From positions 138,772-173,759 of the forward strand of contig NZ_LT629849.1 of assembly GCF_900106845.1 (NCBI RefSeq): 34,988 bases of DNA, read 5' to 3'. The notes beneath the pieces were generated by a model. It ran no database searches, had not been told where the DNA came from, and saw only the letters and a program-made list of their open reading frames with translations. Positions 17,307-24,710 of the stretch are shown piece after piece; the stretch's first letter is position 1; each line of letters opens with the position of its first letter. A program made the translations under genes and the position numbers. This DNA comes from Romboutsia timonensis (GTDB lineage: Bacteria; Bacillota; Clostridia; Peptostreptococcales; Peptostreptococcaceae).

Positions 17307-17888
17307 TTAAAAAAGTTCGTAAATAGATTCTTCAAGGCTCTTGTTATTTTTAGTTATTTTTTTCAAATTTTTCTTTAATGTTGCCCAATACTTTTCTATA
17401 GGATTTAAATTTGGAGAATATGGTGGTAAAAATATTAGTTTTAGATTTTTATTAGCATTTTTACATAATTCGTATAATCTACTCTTACAATGAAATGTTG
17501 CATTATCCATTACAATAGCTTTATTTTTTTCTACTTCATTTAAAAACATTTCTTTAAACCATTTTTCGAAAAACTTACTATCCATTATTTTATCGTACAC
17601 TAAAGGAGAGATAATCTTATCTCCACATTTTCCTGCTACTATATTTGTTCTTTTGTATTTTTTACCTGGTATTTTATCGTAAACTTTTTTACCTCTTATA
17701 GCTCTTGCATATTCTCTATAAATATAACCTTGTATTCCTGTTTCATCAATATATACTATATCTTCTTCGCTAAAGTTTTTTATCTCATTTAAATATTTAT
17801 TTACTTTTTCCTTACATTGTTCTTTGTATGAAGTTGTCTTTTTTTTCGTGTTATATTTAATTTCTTTAATGCTTTTCTTATTGCACAC
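17307..17888 (-). CDS. IS630-family transposase, DDE (OrfB) part
   Basis: This frame carries the catalytic domain: DIVYIDETGIQ (first D), KAIVMDNATFH (second D), and LPPYSPNLNPIEKYWATLKK (catalytic E with the hallmark SPxLNPIE). It lacks a convincing start of its own. It overlaps OrfA by 88 bases, and the eight-A run on the coding strand (plus-strand T-run 17839-17846) is where a -1 slip would join them into one transposase of about 280 residues. The catalytic triad is intact. Confidence 0.88.
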   Translation of the reverse strand: MCNKKSIKEIKYNTKKKTTSYKEQCKEKVNKYLNEIKNFSEEDIVYIDETGIQGYIYREYARAIRGKKVYDKIPGKKYKRTNIVAGKCGDKIISPLVYDKIMDSKFFEKWFKEMFLNEVEKNKAIVMDNATFHCKSRLYELCKNANKNLKLIFLPPYSPNLNPIEKYWATLKKNLKKITKNNKSLEESIYELF

Positions 17889-18151
17889 TCACTACAATTA
17901 AACTCCTCTGCAATCTCAACTAAATATGCATCTGGATGTTTTTCTATATATTTAATTAACTTTTCTGGATAAATCTTTTTTGGTTTTCTAACCTGTATTT
18001 TTACTTCACCTAATTTACCTTCCTTTTCTTTATTTATCCACCTAGTTAGTGTTGTTTCAGATATTTTAAATACTTTACAAGTTTCTTTGTAAGTATGGCC
18101 TTCTCTTTGGTATTCTACTGCTCTTTGTTTAAACTTTATATCATAACTCAT
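17801..18151 (-). CDS. IS630-family transposase, DNA-binding (OrfA) part
   Basis: The 116-residue frame begins MSYDIKFKQRAVEYQREGHT and contains two helix-turn-helix units (about 18-42 and 72-98), the DNA-binding half of the split enzyme. In the zero frame it ends soon after the A-run, with an unrelated RQLHTKNNVRKK tail. The protein made without frameshifting may act as a repressor of transposition, as in other frameshifting IS; this is inference. Confidence 0.85.
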   Translation of the reverse strand: MSYDIKFKQRAVEYQREGHTYKETCKVFKISETTLTRWINKEKEGKLGEVKIQVRKPKKIYPEKLIKYIEKHPDAYLVEIAEEFNCSECAIRKALKKLNITRKKRQLHTKNNVRKK

Positions 18152-18271
18152 ATTATATTTGTTAACTTATTTAATAATTTTCATACCTTTATTATTAAGT
18201 TCGTTTACTATAATATTTAAAAAAATGTGGATAACTTCTGAATGTAAGTAATATCAATCAACTGGTTTTGA

Positions 18272-18366
18272 GCGTAAAAAAGATTTTGAGCAACGGACGA
18301 AGTCGTTGGCGACATGAAGTGTTTCGCCGACACGTCGCTCAGGCGAAGCGAATTTTTTATGTGCAA
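18272..18366. other. Compact GC-rich, structured intergenic segment
   Basis: About 80 bp at over 50% GC stand out in AT-rich surroundings. Nested complementary pairs are visible: GAGC/GCTC, GACG/CGTC and GGCGA/TCGCC, plus an alternative TCGCT/AGCGA. The whole is flanked by A-run and T-run arms (GCGTAAAAAA ... TTTTTTATGTGC). It could be a miniature palindromic element, a small RNA or a bidirectional terminator. No protein frame fits it. Confidence 0.5.
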
Positions 18367-18483
18367 TGAAATTAGATTAATATAAAAATCAAACTATTAT
18401 GATATGTATCTTTTATCCGTATATTAATTTATATAGTATAACTTTATAAATTATTCAAACAGTTAGTAAAGGAAATTTTAAAA

Positions 18484-19647
18484 ATGAATAGTATTAATAA
18501 TAATCCATTTAGAAATAGCAATATAAATATGGAAAATAATAATATATTGAATAATACATCACCTAAAATGAAAAAAATAGATAAATTTGAGCAACCAATA
18601 GATAAAAATTTTCTTAATAAAATAAAAGAAGAAATAGAAAAAACACAATTAATATGTGTGAAAATAGTTAGAGGTGAAGAGGTAAGTAAGAAAGATTTAG
18701 AATTTATATCAAAGAAATATCCAGATATGAAGCAAATGGCAGAAGAATCATTAAAAGATTACAATAACATTATAAAAGAATTAAAACTATGTAAAGACCA
18801 TGATGAAGTAGAACAATTACTATTTAAATTTTCTAAGGAAACCTCAAATACAGCTAAAAATGGATATCTATCTGAGCTTCAATCTAAGATAAAAGCGACA
18901 ATTATGGAGGAAATGATAAAGTCTAGTAAAAATATAAAGTCTGAACTTGATAATGCAGAAAAAATAGCATTAAAAATAGTTAAAGGAGAAGAAATTACTT
19001 CTAATCAAGAAAACTTTTTAAAACAAAAGTACCCTCATATAAAGCAGATGTCACAACAAACATTAAAGTATATTAATGATTTAAAAATAGATTTAAAGAA
19101 TTGTAAAACACAACAGGAAAGAGAGCAATTACTATCTAAAGAAATTAAAAATCTAGATAGTAAAAAAAATATACTAAGTAAAACTGAAATTAAGTTTAAA
19201 ATGGCAGAAATAGAACAAGTTCAAAAATTTTTAAATAACAATAAAAAAGATAATGAAAAATTGAGATTAATTGCACTAAAAATAATTAAGAATAAAACTC
19301 TAACTAAATCTGAAGAAAAATTTATAAGTGAAAAATACCCGAATTTAAAAGAAGAAATAAGAGAATATGAATATTTAAAAGAACCATTTAAAGATTATAA
19401 ATATAAAGAAGAAATATTAGATAAAGAATTAAAAAAAATAGAACAACAAATTGTAAGTAGTAAAATTACAGAACATCAAGCGATAATAAAAAAAGCTATC
19501 ATAGAAGATATAAAAAAAGAAAATGAATATGGTATATATTATTATATGAATTTATACTTACATATGATTTTTAATAAAATAAGTGAGAACAGTCTAGGAA
19601 TTATAATATTAACAATATTAATTATAACTATGATGTATATATTTTAA
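18484..19647 (+). CDS. Unrecognised three-repeat, tail-anchored membrane protein
   Basis: I do not recognise this 387-residue protein. It has an Asn-rich N terminus (1-40) without a signal peptide. Three helical repeats follow, starting near 50, 154 and 257, each with a core like IALKIVKGEEITSNQENFL, then KYP, (I/M)KQM and further on (E)REQLL. One strongly hydrophobic segment (about 370-387, LGIIILTILIITMMYIF) ends the protein, so the body should be cytoplasmic and anchored by its C terminus. Lys/Glu-rich composition suggests coiled or helical bundles. The SD AAAGGA lies 10 nt before the ATG. It stands alone between IS630 and the NlpC/P60 gene. Confidence 0.8.
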   Translation: MNSINNNPFRNSNINMENNNILNNTSPKMKKIDKFEQPIDKNFLNKIKEEIEKTQLICVKIVRGEEVSKKDLEFISKKYPDMKQMAEESLKDYNNIIKELKLCKDHDEVEQLLFKFSKETSNTAKNGYLSELQSKIKATIMEEMIKSSKNIKSELDNAEKIALKIVKGEEITSNQENFLKQKYPHIKQMSQQTLKYINDLKIDLKNCKTQQEREQLLSKEIKNLDSKKNILSKTEIKFKMAEIEQVQKFLNNNKKDNEKLRLIALKIIKNKTLTKSEEKFISEKYPNLKEEIREYEYLKEPFKDYKYKEEILDKELKKIEQQIVSSKITEHQAIIKKAIIEDIKKENEYGIYYYMNLYLHMIFNKISENSLGIIILTILIITMMYIF

Positions 19648-19961
19648 ACTAATTTGTTATGATAGCTATTTTGTTAAGTATATTGAGATTACTATATAAA
19701 TCTTTTAACTATAAAAAAGTAGCTTGTTATACTCTAGTGTTTTCAAGAATTATATTTAATTAGTATAACGAGTAAATCTAAAAATTCACTAGATAGAAAT
19801 TTTAATCTTGTGTATGTTATAATAATAAATATAATAATATTATCAAATATATTATAAAAATAAAGAAAGGAGTTGCTACTCATTATAATATCTAAAAGAA
19901 ATAATATGAATTTTAGTTTATTGTAGATATATTCAAGTATACAAAGAGTAGCTAAATATAA
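19648..19961. other. Intergenic region with hairpins before the NlpC/P60 gene
   Basis: A stem CTTGTTATACT/AGTATAACGAG (19723-19733 with 19762-19772) with a long loop may end the upstream transcript. TATAAT at 19818-19823 is a possible -10 without a clear -35. AAAGGAG at 19866-19872 is a strong SD with no good start nearby; it is discussed as a finding. Confidence 0.4.
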
Positions 19962-20693
19962 ATGAGTGATATAAGTAGAATTATATTAAATACTATGTTA
20001 TATGAGATAAATAATTCAAATACTAGTAAATCTGTTTCAAATAATGAATCTTTTAGTAAACTCCTTCAAAGCTCTATAGGATTGTTAGGTAGTAGCAGTA
20101 GTGATTATTCATGTAGTAACAGTGGAGTTTCTTCTTTAGGTATGATAGTAACTTTAACAGGACTGATTAATCAAAATAGAATATATGAAAGTAATTCAAA
20201 TATAAATAATAATTTAGATAGTAACAATCAAACTATACAAATTAATAATCAAAACTCAAATGTAAATAGCAATATATCTGATAGTACTACTACATCTGTA
20301 AATAACAATACAGAAAGTATCAATCCTAATATGGATAAAGCTATAAAATTATTAAAAGAACAAGTAGGTAAACCGTATGTATGGGGGGCTAATGGACCAG
20401 ATTCTTTTGATTGTTCAGGTCTTGTTAGATATGTTTATAAAAATGCATTAGGCAAAGATATACCAAGAGTATCAGAGGATCAAAGTAAAGTTGGACAAGC
20501 TGTCTCTAGAGAGAATTTGCAACCAGGAGATTTAGTATTTTTTGATACTATGGACAAAGGTAAAGTGAGTCATGTTGGAATGTATATAGGAAATAATGAA
20601 TTTATACATGCAGCAAACTCTAAAAAGGGAGTTATAAAATCCACACTAACAGGATACTATGATAAAAAGTTTATAAATGCAAGGCGACCATAA
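19962..20693 (+). CDS. NlpC/P60-family peptidoglycan endopeptidase
   Basis: The 243-residue protein ends in an NlpC/P60 domain (about 125-243) that cleaves peptide stems of peptidoglycan. The catalytic Cys is in DSFDCSGLVRYVY, the His in SHVGMYIG, and the third polar residue in FIHAA. Residues 1-120 are Ser/Asn-rich low complexity with no signal peptide, resembling the N terminus of the lytic transglycosylase two genes on. Its place before the flagellar operon suggests a role in opening the wall for the flagellar rod, though it has its own terminator. The ATG has no SD in the usual place; the nearest strong one is 90 nt upstream across a predicted stem. Confidence 0.9.
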   Translation: MSDISRIILNTMLYEINNSNTSKSVSNNESFSKLLQSSIGLLGSSSSDYSCSNSGVSSLGMIVTLTGLINQNRIYESNSNINNNLDSNNQTIQINNQNSNVNSNISDSTTTSVNNNTESINPNMDKAIKLLKEQVGKPYVWGANGPDSFDCSGLVRYVYKNALGKDIPRVSEDQSKVGQAVSRENLQPGDLVFFDTMDKGKVSHVGMYIGNNEFIHAANSKKGVIKSTLTGYYDKKFINARRP

Positions 20694-20710
20694 TTAAATA
20701 TATATTTTGA

Positions 20711-20760
20711 AAAGTCTCTTAAAATACAAAATTAGTATATGTACTTTAAGAGGCTTTATT
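20711..20760 (+). terminator. Terminator of the NlpC/P60 gene
   Basis: AAGTCTCTTAAA pairs with TTTAAGAGGCTT (one G-U) and is followed by a T-rich run. It separates this gene from the flagellar operon. Confidence 0.8.
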
Positions 20761-20887
20761 TATTGTAAGCAAAAGTATCACAAGTGGAGAACGGCATTTT
20801 ACCACAAAATACTATAAAAACAGAACGAAATGAAATATAATAAAAGTTGTAATGCATAATACGTAAATGAAAATAGGATGAAAAGAT

Positions 20888-21074
20888 ATGAACAAAAAAT
20901 TATCGTCATTGTTTTTATCAAGACTGATTGTTTTAAATAGTACATACTATTAAAGAAGAAAATACTAAAACTTATGATGGTGGATTAGGGTCATATACAT
21001 TAAGTGGAATAGGATCATTAGGATTATTATCAATGTTTAATAAGAGAAACAGAAGAAAAAATAATATAAAATAA
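20888..21074 (+). pseudogene. Collapsed surface-protein gene: signal-peptide start fused to sorting-signal tail
   Basis: The ATG at 20888 opens MNKKLSSLFLSRLIVLNSTYY, which looks like the start of a signal peptide and stops at 20951-20953. Overlapping it in the +1 frame, TIKEENTKTYDGGLGS, a hydrophobic stretch (GIGSLGLLSMF) and NKRNRRKNNIK run to TAA 21072-21074. This is the C-terminal cell-wall sorting signal of the same protein type as the remnant at 13.7 kb. Nearly the whole middle has been deleted and the frame shifted, so no functional protein is expected. Region 20761-20887 shows nothing else. Confidence 0.7.
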
Positions 21075-21080
21075 AGAACT

Positions 21081-21118
21081 AAGTAGATAGCTAAATAAAC
21101 TATCTACTTATTTTTTTT
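21081..21118 (+). terminator. Terminator after the collapsed surface gene
   Basis: AAGTAGATAG pairs with CTATCTACTT (21100-21109), followed by a run of T. It is homologous to the longer hairpin at 13873-13930. Confidence 0.85.
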
Positions 21119-21139
21119 AATCATAATAATAAATCTAGT

Positions 21140-21167
21140 TAAAGAAAAATGTAATGTTACCGTATAA
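21140..21167 (+). promoter_or_regulatory. Putative sigma-28 (SigD) promoter of the late flagellar operon
   Basis: TAAA (21140-21143), 16 bp, CCGTATAA (21160-21167) resembles sigma-28/SigD promoters (TAAA, about 15 bp, CCGATA-like). The predicted start near 21174 leaves a leader of about 28 nt. The same TAAA-N16-CGTAT pattern occurs before every flagellin gene. Confidence 0.55.
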
Positions 21168-21201
21168 ATTAGTATTATAAGAATTACGTGGGGTGATAAT
21201 A

Positions 21202-21858
21202 GTGACTAACAGCATATATGGTATAAGCAATTTAACATCAATGTCATCATTGACAGGTGGATGTAGTTGTAATTCATCATCAAGTAGTAATGCTTTTGAT
21301 ATTGTTTTAATAAGTCTTCTTAAAGCTGTATCAGAAGTAAATAAAAATAACAATAGTTATCAATCAGGTGATATTTTAGATAATATTGAAAATAGTTTAG
21401 AAACTTTAAATAGTACTCAAAATACAAATAAAGTTGAAAGTTCAAATAAAGACGAGAGCGTGAATGAAAGAATAGATAAAGCTATAAGCATATCATCTAA
21501 AAAATATGGAGTAGATGAAAACTTAATAAGAGCAATTATAAAAGTTGAATCAAACTTTAATCCTAATTGTGTATCTAAGGCAGGGGCAAAAGGCTTAATG
21601 CAACTTATGCCAGAAAATTGTAGAGATCTTGATGTAACTGACCCATTTGATATTGAACAAAATATAGATGGAGGAACAAGACACATAAAAGAATACTTAG
21701 ATAAGTACAATGGAGATGTAGAAATGGCTCTTATGGCATACAATGGAGGTCCAACAAGAATGGCAAAAAGAGGTGTAAAATCAATTAATGATATTTACAA
21801 AATGCCTAAGGAAACTCAAAATTACGTGCCTAAAGTTATGAAATATTACAAGGGATAG
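21202..21858 (+). CDS. Lytic transglycosylase, flagellar-associated
   Basis: The 218-residue protein carries an SLT (lysozyme-like) domain at about 95-215. The catalytic Glu is in IIKVESNFNP, followed by the family motifs GAKGLMQLMP and MALMAYNGGP. It should cleave the glycan strand of peptidoglycan, presumably making space for the rod; gene order matches the first gene of the C. difficile F3 flagellar locus. The N terminus is Ser/Cys/Asn-rich and lacks a classical signal peptide, so export may use the flagellar secretion system (inference). I prefer GTG 21202 over GTG 21193 because GGGGTG (21190-21195) is then a well-spaced SD. Confidence 0.9.
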   Translation: MTNSIYGISNLTSMSSLTGGCSCNSSSSSNAFDIVLISLLKAVSEVNKNNNSYQSGDILDNIENSLETLNSTQNTNKVESSNKDESVNERIDKAISISSKKYGVDENLIRAIIKVESNFNPNCVSKAGAKGLMQLMPENCRDLDVTDPFDIEQNIDGGTRHIKEYLDKYNGDVEMALMAYNGGPTRMAKRGVKSINDIYKMPKETQNYVPKVMKYYKG

Positions 21859-21894
21859 ATATATATCATATAACTACAAAGAAAGGAGAGTCAA

Positions 21895-22317
21895 ATGAAA
21901 GTAGGAAGCATAACCCATAATAGAAACTTAAGTGTAGAAAGTAAAGGTAGTAAAGAAAAAGCTAATTTTAGTGATAGTTTTAACTTAGCTCGTAGGGCAA
22001 AAACAAAAGAAGAATTAGAGTTACAAATGACGGAAATTAAAAAAACTGGAGAAAAACTAGTTGCAACAAAGTGTTATGGCGATGTTATACAATATAAAAA
22101 GTTAATAAAAGACTATCTTAAATCTGTAGTTGACTATATATATGATATAAATAAAAATACAAGTTTTTGGGATAGAAATTATTTTACAACAGTAAATACC
22201 ATAAATGAAAAATTGGAGAATATGACGAGAGAATTAATTTATGAAGAACAAAGCAATATAAATATAGCATCTCAAATAGATGAAATAAACGGATTATTAT
22301 TAGATATTTATATGTAA
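21895..22317 (+). CDS. YaaR family (DUF327) protein
   Basis: The 140-residue helical protein fits YaaR/DUF327 in length and pattern: GEKLVATKCYGDVIQYKKLIKDYLKSVV in the middle, then F(W)DRNYFTTVNTINEKL and the closing IDEINGLLLDIYM. The biochemical role of the family is not established. In clostridia it sits among late flagellar genes, as here. An SD AAAGGAGAG lies just before the ATG, and the gap to the preceding stop is 36 bp, so it belongs to the operon. Confidence 0.75.
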   Translation: MKVGSITHNRNLSVESKGSKEKANFSDSFNLARRAKTKEELELQMTEIKKTGEKLVATKCYGDVIQYKKLIKDYLKSVVDYIYDINKNTSFWDRNYFTTVNTINEKLENMTRELIYEEQSNINIASQIDEINGLLLDIYM

Positions 22318-22328
22318 GGGAGGATAAT

Positions 22329-22649
22329 ATGGAAAATTCAATAAAAACTGATGAAATATATGAAGTAAAGTTTGAGCAATTAGTAGAAACTGAAAAACAA
22401 CCACTAAGTGCTGTAAATGATATAATGGAAGGATTAATGGATGTATCTGTATCAATGGGATCAACTAAGGAGAAGATTGGAAGAATAGTTAATTATAAAA
22501 TAGGAGATGTCATAGTACTAGACAAGCCTGTAGAAGAAGCATTAGACATTAGTGTAAATGGGAAGTTAATTGCAAGTGGAGAAAGTATGATATTAGATAA
22601 TAAACTGGCAATAAGATTATCTAATGTAAAAACAGAGGAAGAAAATTAA
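22329..22649 (+). CDS. FliN-like flagellar switch (SpoA/FliMN C-terminal domain) protein
   Basis: The 106-residue protein consists of a short acidic N terminus and one SpoA domain (about 33-100: LMDVSVSMGSTKEKIGRIVN, KIGDVIVLDK, DISVNGKLIASGE, LAIRLSNV). This is the FliN/FliM C-terminal fold of the C-ring, which sets rotation direction and docks export. It is shorter than typical FliN, so the primary FliM/FliN pair is probably encoded in another flagellar locus and this is an additional or short FliN. An SD GGGAGGA precedes the ATG. Confidence 0.85.
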   Translation: MENSIKTDEIYEVKFEQLVETEKQPLSAVNDIMEGLMDVSVSMGSTKEKIGRIVNYKIGDVIVLDKPVEEALDISVNGKLIASGESMILDNKLAIRLSNVKTEEEN

Positions 22650-22677
22650 TAAGATTCAATTATAAAGGAGGCTCTCT

Positions 22678-22947
22678 ATGAATATAGCTTCAGTAAAATT
22701 TAAAGGAATAGAAAATTTATATACAAGAAATAAACAAGAAGTAAAACAAACATTAAAAGTTAATAACAGAGATACTGTTGAAATATCAGATTTAGGTATG
22801 TATTTAAATAAAATTAATTCAAGCGAAGATAAGGATAGATTAGAGAAGATAAATGAGATAAAAAGAAAAATAGAAAATAATACTTATAGAATTGATTCTA
22901 ATGAATTAGCTAAAAAGATTATAGAACGTACTAAGGGGGAGATTTAA
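22678..22947 (+). CDS. flgM: Anti-sigma-28 factor FlgM
   Basis: The 89-residue protein has the FlgM C-terminal helices that bind and hold sigma-28: NRDTVEISDLGMYLNKI, then KINEIKRKIENNTYRIDSNELAKKIIERT. The N-terminal half is basic and probably disordered, as in the family. Export of FlgM through the completed hook releases sigma-28 for flagellin transcription, linking assembly to the fliC array downstream. A strong AAAGGAGG is upstream of the ATG. Confidence 0.9.
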   Translation: MNIASVKFKGIENLYTRNKQEVKQTLKVNNRDTVEISDLGMYLNKINSSEDKDRLEKINEIKRKIENNTYRIDSNELAKKIIERTKGEI

Positions 22948-23361
22948 TTGAATCCTGATATTAAAGTAATAATATATGAAGAAAAAAGTATTTTAAAAAA
23001 GCTATTAAGTTTATTAGATGAGCAATATGACTGTATTATAAATAAAGATGCGATACAGATGGATAAAATTGCTTCAAAATTAGATGAGGCTTCTAAGGAG
23101 TTAGCCAAAATTGAAATACAAAGAAGAAATATCATGGGAAGTGAAGCTAGTATGAGAGAGACTATTTCACTTTGTGATGATGAAAATATAAAAAGTGCAT
23201 ATGAAGAAATAGTAAGTACCATAAAAATGGTGCAACTTCAAAAGGAAGCAAATGATACTCTTATAAAGCAAAGATTATTTTTTACAAAGAAAATGATAAA
23301 CCTTATAAAACCGAGCAAAGATATAGGTGTTTATAATGCATATGGAAAAGTAGGTAAGTAA
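22948..23361 (+). CDS. flgN: FlgN-like chaperone for hook-filament junction proteins
   Basis: The 137-residue helical protein matches FlgN in length, in the early pattern LKKLLSLLDEQYDCIINKDAIQMDKI, and in its place between flgM and flgK. FlgN keeps FlgK and FlgL soluble until export. It begins with TTG at 22948, directly after the flgM stop, with AAGGGGGA 7 nt upstream; the TTG and contiguous stop/start suggest coupled, reduced translation. Confidence 0.85.
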   Translation: MNPDIKVIIYEEKSILKKLLSLLDEQYDCIINKDAIQMDKIASKLDEASKELAKIEIQRRNIMGSEASMRETISLCDDENIKSAYEEIVSTIKMVQLQKEANDTLIKQRLFFTKKMINLIKPSKDIGVYNAYGKVGK

Positions 23362-23377
23362 AACTTGGAGGGAATTT

Positions 23378-24697
23378 ATGGCAGGATTAATAGGTAGTTT
23401 ACACTCAGCAGGAACGGGTATGAGTGTAAGTCAAGCCTCTATACAGACAACATCTCATAATATAAATAATATAAATACACCAGGGTATTCTAGACAAAGA
23501 GTAGAGCAAAGTGCAAAAAATGCATACAGTAATCCTGGTTATAACAGTAGTATGGGTCCAGGGCAAATAGGAACTGGAGTACAAGCTACAGATGTAATAA
23601 GAATAAGAAATACATTTTATGATTTTCAATATAGAAGTGAATCGCATAACTACGGAGAAATTAGTATAAAATATCAACACTATACAAATATAGAAAAAAT
23701 ATTTAATGAACCATCAGATTCAGCAATATCAGGATCTATGAGTGACTTTTTCTCAAGCTGGCAAGAACTTAGCAAAAGCCCTAATGATACAGGAGCAAAA
23801 GATATAGTAATACAAAATGCTAAGTATTTAGCTACTAATATAAGTGACGTAAAAGAAAAGTTAGATAAATTAGCTACTCAAGCTGAGAAAAAGCTAAATG
23901 ATGATGTAGTAGAAATAAATGATATGATAAATCAAATTAGAGACTTAAATAAAGATATAAAGCTTATCGAAGGAAGTGGGAAAACTCCTAATGACCTTAT
24001 GGATAAAAGAGATAGTGTAATTGATGAATTAAGTCACAAACTAAATATAGAAAATACTGAAGTTCAAAAGTTAATAAATGAAAAATTAGAAAATAAAACA
24101 GAAGTAACACTTGATGAACTAAAAAATATTGGGAATGTATCAGGTGAAGTTCAAGGGTCATTAGATATGATTGATAAAATATCAGAATATACATCTAACT
24201 TAAAAGAACTTGCAAAAGGCTTAACTAAAGGTGTTAATAATGTTATGAATGGTAGAGATTTTAATGATAACACTGTCGATGCAACTGATCAACAAATATT
24301 CATATTCAATGATAATGGAGACCCTATCATTAAAGCTAATGATAAATTAGTAAATAATCCTAAGGACTTAGTTATAACTGCAGAAAAAGCAGAAAAAATG
24401 TACAAATTAAAAGACGAAAAAATTACTATAGATGGTGAAGATATAACTATAGGTAATTATTACAACAATATAGTACAAAAGCTAGGAAACGAAACAAAAG
24501 AAGTAATAAGAAATGAAAAAAATCAAAGTAAACTATTAGAAGAAATAGATAACTTAAGACTTAATGTATCAGGGGTATCTCTTGATGAAGAAATGGTAAA
24601 TCTAATACAATTCCAACATTCATATAATGCAAGTGCAAAAGTAATATCTACAATAGACTCTTTATTAGATGTTGTAGTAAATGGATTGGTTAGATAA
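23378..24697 (+). CDS. flgK: Flagellar hook-associated protein 1 FlgK
   Basis: FlgK forms the first ring of the hook-filament junction. The N terminus SLHSAGTGMSVSQASIQTTS followed by HNINNINTPGYSRQRV is the flagellar rod/hook family signature, and the C terminus VSLDEEMVNLIQFQHSYNAS completes the D0 coiled coil. At 439 residues it is at the short end for FlgK, with a reduced variable middle part. The SD GGAGGG precedes the ATG; the gap to flgN is 16 bp. Confidence 0.95.
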   Translation: MAGLIGSLHSAGTGMSVSQASIQTTSHNINNINTPGYSRQRVEQSAKNAYSNPGYNSSMGPGQIGTGVQATDVIRIRNTFYDFQYRSESHNYGEISIKYQHYTNIEKIFNEPSDSAISGSMSDFFSSWQELSKSPNDTGAKDIVIQNAKYLATNISDVKEKLDKLATQAEKKLNDDVVEINDMINQIRDLNKDIKLIEGSGKTPNDLMDKRDSVIDELSHKLNIENTEVQKLINEKLENKTEVTLDELKNIGNVSGEVQGSLDMIDKISEYTSNLKELAKGLTKGVNNVMNGRDFNDNTVDATDQQIFIFNDNGDPIIKANDKLVNNPKDLVITAEKAEKMYKLKDEKITIDGEDITIGNYYNNIVQKLGNETKEVIRNEKNQSKLLEEIDNLRLNVSGVSLDEEMVNLIQFQHSYNASAKVISTIDSLLDVVVNGLVR

Positions 24698-24710
24698 TTA
24701 GGAGGATAAT

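Larger units (their letters stand above)
17293..18212 (-). mobile_element. IS630-family insertion sequence
   Basis: Imperfect inverted ends TATAGTAGTCGAACTTAA (left) and the complement of TTAAGTTCGTTTACTATA (right) frame two overlapping minus-strand frames encoding a split transposase. The ends begin with TA, in line with the TA target preference of this family. Boundaries are approximate to a few bases. Confidence 0.8.

Noticed and set aside
17271-18283. 12-bp inverted match (TCTTTTTTACGC / GCGTAAAAAAGA) on the two sides of the IS630 element
   Set aside because: It lies outside the IS ends, is dominated by an A/T run, and the left copy belongs to a terminator; chance is sufficient.
18397-18422. 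Sigma-28-like -10 CCGTAT before the three-repeat protein gene
   Set aside because: No TAAA at a suitable distance upstream, so the match is only half of the motif.
19872-19926. Small ORF directly after the SD at 19866 (TTG start, about 17 codons)
   Set aside because: The TTG abuts the SD with no spacing, and the peptide shows no recognisable features; no good start is at normal distance.
20694-21201. c-di-GMP riboswitch or invertible flagellar switch before the flagellar operon
   Set aside because: I find neither the riboswitch core sequences nor inverted repeats flanking a promoter; the leader predicted from the promoter motif is only about 28 nt.
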